Positions 1 through 9,606 of a DNA stretch of 64,000 nt are shown piece after piece. Made by a program: the position numbers and the translations under genes. The notes under the pieces were generated by a model. The model was not told where the DNA came from. It made no database searches and worked only from the letters and a program-made list of their open reading frames with translations. Numbering within the stretch: position 1 is the stretch's first letter; each line of letters opens with the position of its first letter. Source of the stretch: Segetibacter aerophilus (lineage in GTDB: Bacteria > Bacteroidota > Bacteroidia > Chitinophagales > Chitinophagaceae); assembly GCF_007991655.1 (NCBI RefSeq), contig NZ_BJYT01000013.1, positions 102,359 through 166,358 on the forward strand. Direction: 5' to 3'.

Positions 1-158
1 AAAGGTGCGATGCTTAAAAAATCGCAGGAGGTATTCTATATAACAGCTTTGGCTCTAAAAGACTACGTCTTAATCAAAACATGTCTGCCCTCCACACACA
101 CTTCTTCCGGCTTGTTTACTGGCACAGTTGTTATTTATATTACAAATAAACATCACTT

Positions 159-551
159 ATGTTACAAATAATGAAAGATGTACCTACTGGCGTGGTAGGT
201 GTACGCGCTTTAGGAAAAGTTACAGAAGAGGATTATAAAACCTCCATAGTACCTGCGTTAGAAAAGGCATCAAAAGAATTTGGAGAGATTAATTTCTTAA
301 TGGTATTAGAAACAGACTTAGGAAACTTCACACCCGGCGCATGGATGCAAGATGCAAAAGCGAGTTTAAAGCATTTCGCAAAATGGAACAAAATCGCAAT
401 AGTAAGCGACCAAAAAATCGTTGAGAAGCTTGCGCATGTTTTTACCTACATCTCACCTGCCGAAGCAAAGGGGTTCCCTGTGTCTGATATTGAACTCGCA
501 AAAGGATGGGTCGCAGCACCAGAAGAGGCCAAAGATTTGATCAACCAGTAA
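159..551 (+). CDS. SpoIIAA-like (STAS-fold) protein
   Basis: A 130-residue soluble protein without signal peptide or membrane segment. Size and pattern (GKVTEEDYK near residue 20, a central LMVLETD strand, then a helix with a paired K/H-rich stretch) match the SpoIIAA-like family (PF11964). That family has the fold of anti-sigma-factor antagonists but mostly unknown partners. No sigma or anti-sigma gene is adjacent, so a role in sigma control is only inference. The ATG at 159 is used; an in-frame ATG at 171 is the alternative. It is monocistronic, followed by a bidirectional hairpin shared with the convergent clpB. Confidence 0.7.
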   Translation: MLQIMKDVPTGVVGVRALGKVTEEDYKTSIVPALEKASKEFGEINFLMVLETDLGNFTPGAWMQDAKASLKHFAKWNKIAIVSDQKIVEKLAHVFTYISPAEAKGFPVSDIELAKGWVAAPEEAKDLINQ

Positions 552-589
552 CCTTTTGTGCAACTTTCCTGGAAGACCCTAAAACAAAA

Positions 590-619
590 AAGTCCCTCGT
601 TATTAATTACGAGGGACTT
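590..619. terminator. Bidirectional intrinsic terminator between the SpoIIAA-like gene and clpB
   Basis: Perfect 11-bp stem AAGTCCCTCGT / ACGAGGGACTT with an 8-nt loop. It is preceded by an A-run on the + strand and followed by TAATTTAT. It lies between two convergent stop codons, so it can serve both transcripts. Confidence 0.8.
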
Positions 620-634
620 AATTTATGTATTGCT

Positions 635-3250
635 TCAAGCTAACTCAACTTCGGTATTCCTAAATACCACCAGTCCATCAAAGACATCTACAAGTACTGG
701 TTTTGTCCTATCAATATCTCCTGCCAGTATTCTCTTACTCAATGGGTTTACCACTTCTTTTTGAATTAGTCGCTTTAATGGCCGGGCTCCGAATTGAGGA
801 TTGTATCCGTTCTGAGCAAGGTAATCAAGTGCATAGTCGCTAAACTCAAGATGAAGACCAGCATTTTGCTCAACCAACTTTTTGAGATTCTCCAATTGAA
901 TGCGAATAATACCCTTGATCTCTTTCCGCATCAGTGGTTGGAACATGATCACCTCATCAATCCTATTTAGAAACTCGGGACGGATCGTTTGCTTCAACAC
1001 ATTCATCACATCCTCTTTTGTACGTTCAACCACCTCATCCATGTTGTATTCATCTACATTCTCAAAAGCCTCCTGAATAATCTGGCTGCCCATATTGCTT
1101 GTCATGATAACGATCGTATTCTTAAAGTTCACAGTACGACCCTTATTATCAGTTAAACGACCATCGTCCAAAACTTGTAGCAACACATTGAATACATCCG
1201 GATGCGCCTTTTCAATTTCATCAAGAAGAACAACACTGTATGGTTTGCGACGCACCGCTTCGGTTAACTGTCCGCCTTCATCGTATCCAACGTATCCGGG
1301 AGGCGCACCAACCAAACGGCTTACGGTGTGCTTTTCCTGATATTCACTCATATCTATCCTGGTCATCATCGATTCGTCGTCGAAGAGATAATCGGCCAAT
1401 GCTTTAGCAAGCTCTGTTTTACCAACACCCGTTGTTCCAAGAAATATAAATGAGCCAATGGGCTTTTTAGGGTCTTGTAAACCTGCACGGCTCCTGCGAA
1501 TAGCATCTGCAACCGCTCCGATTGCCTCATCCTGTCCCACTACCCTCTTGTGTAATTCATCCTCGAGGCGCAGCAGCTTTTCTCGCTCACTTTGTATCAT
1601 TTTAGCGACAGGTATACCGGTAGCTTTCGCAACATTCTCCGCGATATCTTCAGCGTCAACTTCCTCTTTTAGCAAGCGCTTGTTTTCGCTTATTTCTTCT
1701 AGTTTTTCAGAGTACTCTGCAATTATTCTTTCCTGCTCCTGCACTTTACCGTAACGTATCTCAGCCACACGTCCATACTCTCCGTTGCGCTCGGCTTGCT
1801 CGGCAAGGTGTTTTAAATTCTCTATTTCCGACTTAGCAGTCTGTATTTTTTCAACCACCTCTTTTTCCTGCTGCCATTTCGCTTTGAGCGTATCCCTTTC
1901 AAGGCTAAGCGTGCTTATATCTAAAGCGAGTTGCTTTAATTTTTCATCGTCGTTTTCACGTTTAATTGCCTCTCGTTCAATTTCTAATTGGCGAATTTTT
2001 CTTTCCAATTCATCCAATTCTTCAGGCATGCTATTCATCTCAAGACGGAGCTTAGCAGCACTTTCATCTATGAGGTCAATGGCCTTGTCGGGCAAAAATC
2101 TATCAGTTATGTACCGGCTGGATAATTCTACCGCGGCAATGATTGCTTCATCTTTTATACGCACGTGATGGTGTGTCTCGTAACGATCTTTTAATCCCCT
2201 CAAAATTGAAATAGCATCTTCAATACTAGGTTCATCGATCATCACCTTTTGGAAGCGGCGCTCCAACGCCTTGTCCTTTTCAAAATACTTCTGATACTCA
2301 GACAATGTAGTTGCACCGATCGCCCGTAGTTCACCTCTCGCAAGCGCTGGTTTCAAAATATTAGCTGCATCCATTGCGCCTTCACCAGCACCAGCGCCAA
2401 CCAAGGTGTGAATTTCATCTATAAATAAGATAATCTCACCATCACTTTCAGCAACCTCTTTCACCACACTTTTTAAACGTTCTTCGAACTCGCCCTTATA
2501 TTTTGCGCCGGCAATTAGTTGGCCCATATCAAGAGCGAAAATTATTTTGCTCTTTAAATTTTCTGGTACGTCACCATTTACAATACGATGAGCCAGGCCT
2601 TCTGCAATTGCTGTCTTACCCACACCTGGTTCACCAACAAGTATCGGGTTGTTTTTGCTACGACGAGATAAAATATGAAGCGTTCTTCTGATCTCCTCGT
2701 CGCGGCCAATGACAGGATCGAGTTTGCCATCGCTGGCCATATCGTTCAAGTTGCGGGCATATTTCTGCAAAGCATTGAATTGCTGCGAAGCTGTTTGAGA
2801 ATTAACTGTTGATCCTTTTCGCAGGTCAAGTATAGCAGCTTTAACTCCCTTTTCGCTAGCCCCTGCATCTTTCAACATTCTCGCAACATCATCGGTACCT
2901 TGAATTAATGCAAGCAAAAGATGCTCAATACTTACAAATTCATCTTTAAAAGTTTTCAATAAACCATTAGCACGTAAGAGTGCATTATTTAATTCACGGC
3001 TGATGCTTTGTGCCGGTTCGCCACCCGAAACTTTTGGTAGCTTACCAAGAGACTCTTCAACCTTACTTTTTAGAAAAGCGACATTCACATTGTTTTTCTT
3101 CAATAGAAACTCCACAGGACTGTCTTCGTCATTAAGCAAAGCTTTCAATACATGGTTGGTCTCAATGTTTGAGTTACCATTATTAAAAGCGAGTTGCTGC
3201 GCCTGCTGGATGATTTCCTGCGCCTTGATGGTATAATTGTTCAGGTTCAT
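635..3250 (-). CDS. clpB: ATP-dependent disaggregase ClpB
   Basis: A cytosolic Hsp100 hexameric chaperone that reactivates aggregated proteins with DnaK. The 871 residues match the usual ClpB length. The order is: N-terminal Clp_N repeats (about 1-145); first AAA+ module with Walker A GEPGVGKT (206-213) and Walker B ILFIDEIH; a long middle coiled coil rich in Glu/Lys/Arg (about 405-530), which separates ClpB from ClpA and ClpC; second AAA+ module with GTTGVGKT and [12 protein letters not shown]-terminal D2-small domain. All key motifs are intact. It reads as a single gene with a long upstream spacer. No HrcA/CIRCE-type inverted repeat was recognised upstream. Confidence 0.97.
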   Translation of the reverse strand: MNLNNYTIKAQEIIQQAQQLAFNNGNSNIETNHVLKALLNDEDSPVEFLLKKNNVNVAFLKSKVEESLGKLPKVSGGEPAQSISRELNNALLRANGLLKTFKDEFVSIEHLLLALIQGTDDVARMLKDAGASEKGVKAAILDLRKGSTVNSQTASQQFNALQKYARNLNDMASDGKLDPVIGRDEEIRRTLHILSRRSKNNPILVGEPGVGKTAIAEGLAHRIVNGDVPENLKSKIIFALDMGQLIAGAKYKGEFEERLKSVVKEVAESDGEIILFIDEIHTLVGAGAGEGAMDAANILKPALARGELRAIGATTLSEYQKYFEKDKALERRFQKVMIDEPSIEDAISILRGLKDRYETHHHVRIKDEAIIAAVELSSRYITDRFLPDKAIDLIDESAAKLRLEMNSMPEELDELERKIRQLEIEREAIKRENDDEKLKQLALDISTLSLERDTLKAKWQQEKEVVEKIQTAKSEIENLKHLAEQAERNGEYGRVAEIRYGKVQEQERIIAEYSEKLEEISENKRLLKEEVDAEDIAENVAKATGIPVAKMIQSEREKLLRLEDELHKRVVGQDEAIGAVADAIRRSRAGLQDPKKPIGSFIFLGTTGVGKTELAKALADYLFDDESMMTRIDMSEYQEKHTVSRLVGAPPGYVGYDEGGQLTEAVRRKPYSVVLLDEIEKAHPDVFNVLLQVLDDGRLTDNKGRTVNFKNTIVIMTSNMGSQIIQEAFENVDEYNMDEVVERTKEDVMNVLKQTIRPEFLNRIDEVIMFQPLMRKEIKGIIRIQLENLKKLVEQNAGLHLEFSDYALDYLAQNGYNPQFGARPLKRLIQKEVVNPLSKRILAGDIDRTKPVLVDVFDGLVVFRNTEVELA

Positions 3251-3313
3251 ATATCAATAATGTTTTTATTTTAGTATTTCTATATAGTGTTCCATCCATA
3301 GTTCTCCGCCAAA

Positions 3314-3337
3314 CATCGTTGTGTCACTCACTTGTGC
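3314..3337 (-). repeat. Dispersed intergenic repeat, copy 1
   Basis: On the minus strand this reads GCACAAGTGAGTGACACAAC followed by GATG. It is one of twelve copies of the same core in this window. It lies 64 bp upstream of the clpB start. Confidence 0.75.
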
Positions 3338-3673
3338 AGGAGTTTTATAAGCAACGGGTGTTCATGAAAAATTCCTGCAAATTCTTTATCAGCAACAAAC
3401 CTGGTTAATCTTTTTTGGCACCAGGTATGGAGGTTTTAAGAGAACTATTTTAAAAACTGAATATTAGTATTCAAAATGTAATCCGGAAAGAAATAACGGA
3501 AAAAATGACGCAACAAAACTTACGTAACTGACTGGCAGTCATTGTAAGAGAAGCAGAACTGCTAAATTTACATGAAGAAATAGAAAGCGGTGAAAACACA
3601 AAAGTGTTGATATTGCTCAACTAGAAAAACTGCTTTTTTCTGTTTAAAGTAGCGAAAATTAATACTAAAGAAA

Positions 3674-3701
3674 AAGGATGTTCAACAATCTGAACATCCT
3701 T
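3674..3701 (-). terminator. Intrinsic terminator of the DUF4197 gene
   Basis: Perfect 11-bp stem AAGGATGTTCA / TGAACATCCTT with a 6-nt loop. On the minus strand it is followed by TTTTTCTTTAGT. It lies 35 bp past the stop codon of the leftward DUF4197 gene. Confidence 0.75.
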
Positions 3702-3735
3702 AAAAAATTACCTCTTACGCCATCCTACCTGCCTT

Positions 3736-4494
3736 TTACTTTCCGAAAACTTTCTTAAGCAACGCTGTCGTTTGTGCAGCGGGATCTTTACGAATCTTCT
3801 GCTCCTCCAACGAAACTTCCTGGAAAATGCCTGACAGAGCTTTCTCAGTCACATAGGCGGAAAGATCTGTATTTACTTTTTGTGTGCTAAAGGTGTTGTA
3901 GGTTGTAAAGAGGGTGTTCCAATATTTTGTAGCGTTTACTTTTGCAAGTGACTGTTCTATCACCGGGCGAAAAGCCTCAGTGAGGTTAGCCGTTGTTTTA
4001 CTTTTTAAATAATTAGTCGCGGCAAAATCTCCTCCCTTCAGAATGCCGACAGCATCTTGAATCGTCATCTGTTTAATAGCATTTATAAAAATCGGCGCAG
4101 CGCTTTTACTTGCATCTTCCGCAGCGCGGTTCATACTCAAGATAGCATTGTCTACCTGTTTGCCTAACCCGAGTGCTCTCAATTTCGATTCAACTTTCAC
4201 AGCCTCAGCAGGCATTAAAATCTTCAATGCCGCGTTCTTAAAAAAGCCATCTACTGCTGATAGTTTTGATGTCCCTCTTTCTGTACCGACTTGTAACGCT
4301 TCCTTTAATCCACTTGCAATAGTGTTCGTCGATAATGAGTCTCCACTATAACCTCCAACAGAATTTATCACCTTGCCCAAAGATGAACGCGAAGTATCTT
4401 TTGAAATTTTATTAATCAAGCCTTTAAGGCCTTGCGCGTTTATACTTATGATGGAAATGAAAGAAAAAGAAGTAAAGAGGATAAATTTTTTCAT
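3736..4494 (-). CDS. DUF4197 domain-containing exported protein
   Basis: 252 residues. A Sec signal peptide (MKKFILFTSFSFISIISINAQ) ends in an Ala-Gln cleavage site typical of this phylum. The mature part is almost entirely helical and matches DUF4197: paired GLKEAL...G...A and VNxTxYW-like segments, then a C-terminal ...KKVFGK. The family is secreted or periplasmic with no established biochemical function. There is no lipobox Cys. It is a lone gene with its own terminator, so context gives no hint of its job. Confidence 0.8.
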   Translation of the reverse strand: MKKFILFTSFSFISIISINAQGLKGLINKISKDTSRSSLGKVINSVGGYSGDSLSTNTIASGLKEALQVGTERGTSKLSAVDGFFKNAALKILMPAEAVKVESKLRALGLGKQVDNAILSMNRAAEDASKSAAPIFINAIKQMTIQDAVGILKGGDFAATNYLKSKTTANLTEAFRPVIEQSLAKVNATKYWNTLFTTYNTFSTQKVNTDLSAYVTEKALSGIFQEVSLEEQKIRKDPAAQTTALLKKVFGK

Positions 4495-4798
4495 GTTATG
4501 GTTTGTGCTGCAAAGTCAAAAATGATACCATTCAAGTGAAAGATCGGTAAATACCATCTTAGTCAGTGTTAAAGAATATATTATTACAAATGCCGGTAAT
4601 ATATCCCTTTCAACTCCTTCAAAAATGAGTTGTACAACTTCCTTGTTGATAGACTTGTCAGTGATATTTTTCGTGAAATCTATTTTGTCATTGCTTTGCT
4701 ATCAGCTAAAAGTCAGGCTTACTGACAACAACGAAGCGAAGTAATTTTAACGGAAGCGATTATTCATCTTGCATACATTTGTTATAAGACTCTAAAAC
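4495..4798. other. Divergent intergenic region
   Basis: A 304-bp spacer between the divergent DUF4197 gene and the glutamine cyclotransferase gene. Apart from a -7-like element at 4774-4781 nothing was recognised: no ORF, no RNA and no strong hairpin. Confidence 0.5.
4774..4781 (+). promoter_or_regulatory. Candidate Bacteroidota -7 box
   Basis: TACATTTG fits the -7 consensus TAnnTTTG and ends 17 nt before the ATG at 4799. A clear TTTG -33 box at the right distance is missing, so support is moderate. Confidence 0.4.
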
Positions 4799-5611
4799 AT
4801 GAAAAGACTTCTAGCATTTACCTCTCTTGCGCTGTTGGTTATAGGTTGTAAAAATGACTCTTCGAGTAGCGACAATACTGCGGCAACCACTACAGCTAAT
4901 GCAGTTGCAGCTCCGGCAAACATTAATTATAACATTGTTGCAAGCTACCCTCACGACACGTCGTCTTATACCCAGGGACTAATTTGGCAAAACAATGCTT
5001 TGTATGAAAGCACCGGACTCGAAGGTGAAAGTCGTGTGATGAAAGTTGATCTTAAAAACGGTAAAGCAGAACAATCCATTTCAATTGATCCCGCTGTCTT
5101 TGGTGAGGGAATAACTATTCTAAATGATAAAATTTATGAGCTAACGTGGCAGAGCAATGTGGTGTATGTATATGATGCAAAAACTTTTAAAAAGATAAAG
5201 GAATTTGCGTGGGATCATGAAGGATGGGGCATTACTCATAATGGAAAGGAACTAATCATTAGTACAGGAGATAGTAATCTCTATTTTGTAGACCCTGAAA
5301 CTTTTAAACTATTAAGGATTGTGGGCGTTACCGACAATAACGGTCCTGTTGGAAATCTTAATGAATTGGAGTATGTGAACGGAGCCGTTTTTTCAAACAT
5401 CTACCTCACAGATTATATTGTTAGAATTGATCCTTCCAACGGTCATATTACAGGTAGACTTGACCTATCGGGATTGCTGGAAAAATCTGGTAAGACGGTG
5501 AATAAAGACAACGGTTACGTGTTGAACGGAATTGCTTTCGACAGCGTAAAAAACTCTCTTTACATCACCGGAAAAAAGTGGCCCTTATTATATGAGATGA
5601 AACTTAATTAG
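4799..5611 (+). CDS. Glutaminyl-peptide cyclotransferase (glutamine cyclotransferase) lipoprotein
   Basis: A five-bladed beta-propeller enzyme of PF05096, which converts N-terminal Gln of peptides to pyroglutamate. The 270-residue precursor carries a lipobox ending at Cys17 (LLVIGC) and a Ser/Thr/Ala-rich linker (18-44), so it is predicted to be a surface or periplasmic lipoprotein. The family is recognised from YPHDTSSYTQGLIW at the first blade, YESTGLEGES, the FGEGIT...LTWQ segment, and the C-terminal GYVLNGIAFD...LYITGKKWPLLYEM. All these blocks are present and the length is normal. It is monocistronic. Confidence 0.9.
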   Translation: MKRLLAFTSLALLVIGCKNDSSSSDNTAATTTANAVAAPANINYNIVASYPHDTSSYTQGLIWQNNALYESTGLEGESRVMKVDLKNGKAEQSISIDPAVFGEGITILNDKIYELTWQSNVVYVYDAKTFKKIKEFAWDHEGWGITHNGKELIISTGDSNLYFVDPETFKLLRIVGVTDNNGPVGNLNELEYVNGAVFSNIYLTDYIVRIDPSNGHITGRLDLSGLLEKSGKTVNKDNGYVLNGIAFDSVKNSLYITGKKWPLLYEMKLN

Positions 5612-5650
5612 CAGTTTGAATGTTTATTTATAGTATTTACTAATAAACGA

Positions 5651-5669
5651 AAGCCTGTTCAAAAGGCTT
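5651..5669 (+). terminator. Weak candidate terminator after the cyclotransferase gene
   Basis: A 6-bp stem AAGCCT / AGGCTT with a 7-nt loop, 39 bp past the stop codon. A T-rich stretch (AATTTTTCTC) follows only after a gap, so this is a weak call. Confidence 0.3.
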
Positions 5670-5737
5670 AAAGCTAATTTTTCTCTGTTAACTGTTCTGT
5701 TTACTTTTATCAATTATAACCTAACTCATATAACAAT

Positions 5738-6160
5738 TTGAAAAGCGGGCCGATCCTATTGGTTGAGGATGATATAGACGACCAGGAATTTATTATCGAC
5801 GCATTGCAAACACTAGGAGTAGACAACCCTGTCGAGATATTTGACAACGGCCAAAAAGCACTTGATTACCTACTAACCAGCGATCAACAACCTTTTCTTA
5901 TACTCTCTGATGTAAACCTTCCAATCATGAATGGTTTGCAATTAAAATCAGAAATTCAGCAGAATCCCTATTTGAAGGACAAGGCAATACCTTTCATATT
6001 TCTCTCAACCAGTGCTGATGCTAAAGCCGTGTACGAAGCTTTTGAGTTGAGCGTACAAGGTTTTTTTGTAAAGGAAAACACGTACGACGGTATACAGCGG
6101 CAGCTAAAACAAATTATGGAATACTGGAAGTCTTCCCGCCATCCTAACTCTACTCCGTAG
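5738..6160 (+). CDS. Single-domain response regulator (receiver only)
   Basis: 140 residues forming one CheY-like receiver domain with no output domain. The acidic pocket is in ILLVEDDIDD near the N-terminus. The phospho-acceptor is the Asp of LILSDVNLPIMNG (about residue 58). The conserved Ser/Thr is in IFLSTS and the Lys in FFVKEN. The start is TTG, chosen because it precedes the first strand by only a few residues and no ATG is available upstream. Such Rcp1/CheY-like proteins with VDDIDD-type N-termini usually act with hybrid kinases. No kinase gene is nearby, so the partner is unknown. Confidence 0.9.
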   Translation: MKSGPILLVEDDIDDQEFIIDALQTLGVDNPVEIFDNGQKALDYLLTSDQQPFLILSDVNLPIMNGLQLKSEIQQNPYLKDKAIPFIFLSTSADAKAVYEAFELSVQGFFVKENTYDGIQRQLKQIMEYWKSSRHPNSTP

Positions 6161-6237
6161 TATTTAAGTATGCGCGTGACATCAGCGCTATAGTTAGAGA
6201 ATGCTTAAGCAAAATCGACAATTCAAAAGCTTCTTAT

Positions 6238-7296
6238 TTATTTACTAGAGTTAAATGCCACTACCCGTCGGTCTCTACTACTTTCGATTGCAGCTTCGAT
6301 AACTCTGATAACGTCCAGGCCTTCTTCTGCTGTTACAGGGAGAGCTTCTTCGAATCTAACGGCTCTATAAAACTGGCTAAAATAATCGATGTAATTCCCT
6401 TGAGGAGGAGTTACGAGTTCTCTGACAATTTCATTGTTTCTCTCGGTATGTAACAACCCTCGACCATCTTCTGGCTCTATCCCCCACCCTTCACTATCCG
6501 GCGCTTTACCTGCAATCAAATCATTTTCCTGTATATCTGTTCTTGACTTAATGAATGAACCTTTTGATCCATGCAATACATAAGCTGGCAAACCTTCCCT
6601 TACCTGGTTGCTTGCTTTTAGAATGACTCTTTTTCTGTTATAATAAAGGATCACTTCAAAATAGTCATCCACTTTTGATATGGGACGAAGGATAGTAAGA
6701 TCAGCAAAAACGGCTTGAGGCAATCCGAAGAGTTGCAATGACTGGTCTATTAAATGTGAGCCCAGATCGTAAAACAAGCCAGCGCCAGGTCCCGGAGTTT
6801 CTTTATGTAGTTTAGGACTTAATTGTTCTTTAAAACGATCATACCTTATTTCAACCTGGTTCGTTTCTCCTAACCAATTTCCCTGAACCACTTTTCTTAC
6901 CAGTCTAAAATCGCTATCAAATCGCCTGTTGTGGTAAACAGACATCTTCTTTTTTTGCTTTGCGGCAAGTTCAATCAATTCTATTCCTTCTGCAGTATTG
7001 ATAACAAAAGGCTTTTCTACGATTATATGCTTTCCTGCTTGTAAAGCTTTTTTGGCGTATTCAAAGTGAGTAACATTGGGAGTATTGATGATAACAAGTT
7101 CGATAGCCTGATCAGATAGCATTTCTTCAAGCGTATCAAACGATTTCACTTCAGGATAGAACTGCTGGGCTGTTTTTTTACTTCTTTCCCAAACGCCGTA
7201 CAGATTGAAGTTTGGGTTAGCATGAATAAAGGGCGCATGAAAAACTTTACCAGACATACCGAAAGAACAGATAGCTGTTTGTAGAGGAATAGACAT
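6238..7296 (-). CDS. Gfo/Idh/MocA-family oxidoreductase
   Basis: An NAD(P)-dependent dehydrogenase of the glucose-fructose oxidoreductase / inositol dehydrogenase family; the sugar-type substrate is unknown. The N-terminal Rossmann fold starts at AICSFGMSGKVFHAPF. The family signature EKPF (GKHIIVEKPF) carries the catalytic Lys of the EKP motif, and the C-terminal alpha/beta substrate domain follows (GAGLFYDLGSHLIDQ). The ATG at 7296 is preferred over one four codons upstream, because the first strand then begins within a few residues. Length (352) is normal. It is a lone gene without sugar-metabolism neighbours. Confidence 0.88.
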   Translation of the reverse strand: MSIPLQTAICSFGMSGKVFHAPFIHANPNFNLYGVWERSKKTAQQFYPEVKSFDTLEEMLSDQAIELVIINTPNVTHFEYAKKALQAGKHIIVEKPFVINTAEGIELIELAAKQKKKMSVYHNRRFDSDFRLVRKVVQGNWLGETNQVEIRYDRFKEQLSPKLHKETPGPGAGLFYDLGSHLIDQSLQLFGLPQAVFADLTILRPISKVDDYFEVILYYNRKRVILKASNQVREGLPAYVLHGSKGSFIKSRTDIQENDLIAGKAPDSEGWGIEPEDGRGLLHTERNNEIVRELVTPPQGNYIDYFSQFYRAVRFEEALPVTAEEGLDVIRVIEAAIESSRDRRVVAFNSSK

Positions 7297-7394
7297 ATTA
7301 ATGATCAATTTTAAAAAATGTTGAAATGTACTTATAGAGCAAGTACAATTGGTTAAGTATTTAGGAAAGCTACATTAAGGCGTTTCAGACAAAC

Positions 7395-7413
7395 GAAATG
7401 CGACGCAACGATG
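7395..7413 (+). repeat. Dispersed intergenic repeat, copy 2
   Basis: Core variant GCGACGCAACGATG, followed about 20 nt later by TGCAGGGTACCAAAA. This second block recurs behind several other copies. It lies between the Gfo/Idh gene start and the ligD 3' end. Confidence 0.7.
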
Positions 7414-7476
7414 ATCAATTGAAATACTAATGCAGGGTACCAAAATAAATGAAATAAACGAGTCCTGGACGCGACA

Positions 7477-9606
7477 TTATCCTCCGAGTCTTTCTATGCA
7501 ACTAACCAAGTCAATCGCATTTTTCGCATCAAGCATTGGGGCAAACAGGTCGCCCTTTTTCTCAATTCGTTTGTGTATAGTTTTTATCGTGAATGCTTGT
7601 GGCGTGAGGCCCGACTTAACTTCACTCCAATCCAATGGCGTAGACACAGTTGCTCCTTTCTTTGGCCTCAAACTATATACGCACGCAATCGTTTGCCCCT
7701 TCCTGTTTTGGAGGTAATCCATATAAATTTTGTCTTTGCTCCTTTTGGTTAAACTTCTTTCGAGCGTAGTGAACTCCGGTATTTGCGCGCTTGCTAACAT
7801 ACACACAATGTTCGCAAAATCCTTTGCCTGGTCATAATTGTATTTACCTCCAAGAGGCACGTAGATATGAAGGCCGGAAGCGCCGGAAGTTTTGCAAATA
7901 CTCATAGCCCCGGCTTGATCGAAGATTTGTTTTACGACGTTGGCCGCTTCTATAACCTGCTCAAAAGTATTGTTGTCACTGGGATCGATGTCAATGATCA
8001 AATAGTCAGGATTGTCCAATGACTTCACTCTCGAATGCCACGGGTTGATTTCTATACAACCGAGGTTAGCAAGGTATACGAGCGTAGCTGCATCGTTGCA
8101 TAAGATATAATCGATGTCTTTTTTTACAGAGTCGGAATACAAGGGAATATGCTTGACCCATGAAGGCGCTTCATCGCCGGCGTCTTTGTGAAAAAACCCT
8201 TTTTGATTAATACCGTTGGGCGTACGGAATAAAGACTCCGGTCTGTCTTTTAAATACGGGATGATAAGGGGCGCCATACGTTCGTAATACTCGAGCACTT
8301 CGCCTTTCGTTATGCCTTCATCAGGAAAGTAGATCTTGGTTATGTTCGTCGCTTTTACTTGCGCCTTGCCAAACGTGTAGATTCTTTCTTTCTCATTCTT
8401 TACAACATCTTTTACGGCCGGTTTTTCTTCTGTCTTTTTTGGCTTATTGGCTTCGCTTTTTTTCGCTCCTTTGGCTTTTTTGATTTCCTCGCTCTTAGCT
8501 GGCGCCTTTGAAGCTTTTGAAGCCACTTTTTTCAAAACTTCTTTTTTTGGAGCAGCCTCTTTGACCGCTGCTTTTTTAGGCGACTTTTTAACCGGCGTCT
8601 CTTCTATATTTTCTTCTTCCTCGATTTCAACAGTGTCTGTAATCTCCATTTTATTTGCATTAATAAATTGAGTGTTTACATCCTTTATGTCTTTGTCTTC
8701 TCTTAATCGTAAAAAAATTGGATGCCTTAATTTTCCATCTGAGGTCCATTCAGTAAACTTTATTTCACATACATATTTCGGTTCAACCCATGTGACCGGC
8801 ATATTGGTTTTTACCTTTTCAGCAAATGGCGATTTTTCTATGATTAATGGTTGAAGCTTCGCTGAAATCTCTTTTAACAAAGAAGTGTCAAAGCCTGAAC
8901 CTGTGTGACCGATGTAGGTAAGTTTACCGTCTACAAAACTTCCTAAGACCAATGCTCCAAAATATTTTCTTCCACCTCTTGGAGCAGTGAAGCCTGCAAT
9001 GATTGCTTCGTCTGACTTATGGTGTTTTATCTTGAGCCAATCTGCAGATCGGTTACCGGGATAATATTCGCTACTCTTTTTTTTAGCCATCATTCCCTCA
9101 AGATTTCTTTGTTTTATTATTTCAAAAAAATCTTCCCCTCTTTCTTCTATATGATCGCTGTACTTAATTACGTCATCCTTCGGAAGCGTTTCTTCAAGCA
9201 ATTTCTTTCTTTCAATTAATGGAGTACTATAGAGTTTTTTTCCATTCAATTCAAGCAGATCAAAAATGTAATACTGCAAGGGATAGTTTCTGAACTGTTC
9301 GTAGTGCTGCAGCTTCTGGAAGTCCGGGTTGCCCTCTTCATTTAAAACCACTACTTCCCCGTCGAAAACCGCATTTACTTTTAGTTTTGAAAGCGCATCT
9401 ACAACATCCGGGTAGTTAGAAAGAAATGAGTTGCCGTTACGCGAATACAACTTGACTTTGCCTTTGTTAACCTCAGCGATAGCGCGATACCCATCCCATT
9501 TCATTTCATAAATCCAGTCCTCCTTCGAGAACGGGGTATCTGTATCTTTTGCCAGCATTGCCGGAATGAATTCTTCTAGCTTCCTTGTTGAGGTAGTATC
9601 AGCCAT
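7477..9606 (-). CDS. ligD: DNA ligase D, ligase-polymerase part (LIG-POL)
   Basis: The end-processing and sealing enzyme of bacterial non-homologous end joining. In the 709 residues the order is: ATP-dependent ligase core with nucleotidylated Lys36 in EMKWDGYRA, motif III/IV DGEVVVL and EGMMAKK, motif V WLKIK; an OB fold to about 310; a lysine/alanine-rich low-complexity linker (about 335-410); and a primase-polymerase domain with the catalytic Asp pair in LIIDIDPSD and a TSGASGLHIYVPL block. The N-terminal phosphoesterase module of the usual three-domain LigD is missing here and is encoded by the preceding gene. The start overlaps that gene's stop as TGATG, implying translational coupling. 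Confidence 0.95.
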   Translation of the reverse strand: MADTTSTRKLEEFIPAMLAKDTDTPFSKEDWIYEMKWDGYRAIAEVNKGKVKLYSRNGNSFLSNYPDVVDALSKLKVNAVFDGEVVVLNEEGNPDFQKLQHYEQFRNYPLQYYIFDLLELNGKKLYSTPLIERKKLLEETLPKDDVIKYSDHIEERGEDFFEIIKQRNLEGMMAKKKSSEYYPGNRSADWLKIKHHKSDEAIIAGFTAPRGGRKYFGALVLGSFVDGKLTYIGHTGSGFDTSLLKEISAKLQPLIIEKSPFAEKVKTNMPVTWVEPKYVCEIKFTEWTSDGKLRHPIFLRLREDKDIKDVNTQFINANKMEITDTVEIEEEENIEETPVKKSPKKAAVKEAAPKKEVLKKVASKASKAPAKSEEIKKAKGAKKSEANKPKKTEEKPAVKDVVKNEKERIYTFGKAQVKATNITKIYFPDEGITKGEVLEYYERMAPLIIPYLKDRPESLFRTPNGINQKGFFHKDAGDEAPSWVKHIPLYSDSVKKDIDYILCNDAATLVYLANLGCIEINPWHSRVKSLDNPDYLIIDIDPSDNNTFEQVIEAANVVKQIFDQAGAMSICKTSGASGLHIYVPLGGKYNYDQAKDFANIVCMLASAQIPEFTTLERSLTKRSKDKIYMDYLQNRKGQTIACVYSLRPKKGATVSTPLDWSEVKSGLTPQAFTIKTIHKRIEKKGDLFAPMLDAKNAIDLVSCIERLGG

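Larger units (their letters stand above)
3251..3735. other. Intergenic region clpB / DUF4197 gene
   Basis: A 485-bp spacer upstream of clpB. It holds one copy of the dispersed repeat (3314-3337) and the terminator of the DUF4197 gene (3674-3701). No supported ORF or RNA gene is seen. The clpB promoter must lie here, but no clear TTTG/TAnnTTTG pair was found. Confidence 0.6.

Noticed and set aside
1..171. Frame open from the left edge to a TAA at 171
   Set aside because: Overlaps the start of the SpoIIAA-like gene; the peptide has no recognisable character. Probably spacer.
4585..4600. ATGCCGGTAATATA as a further dispersed repeat copy
   Set aside because: It resembles only the second block of the repeat; the GTGAGTGACACAAC core is absent.
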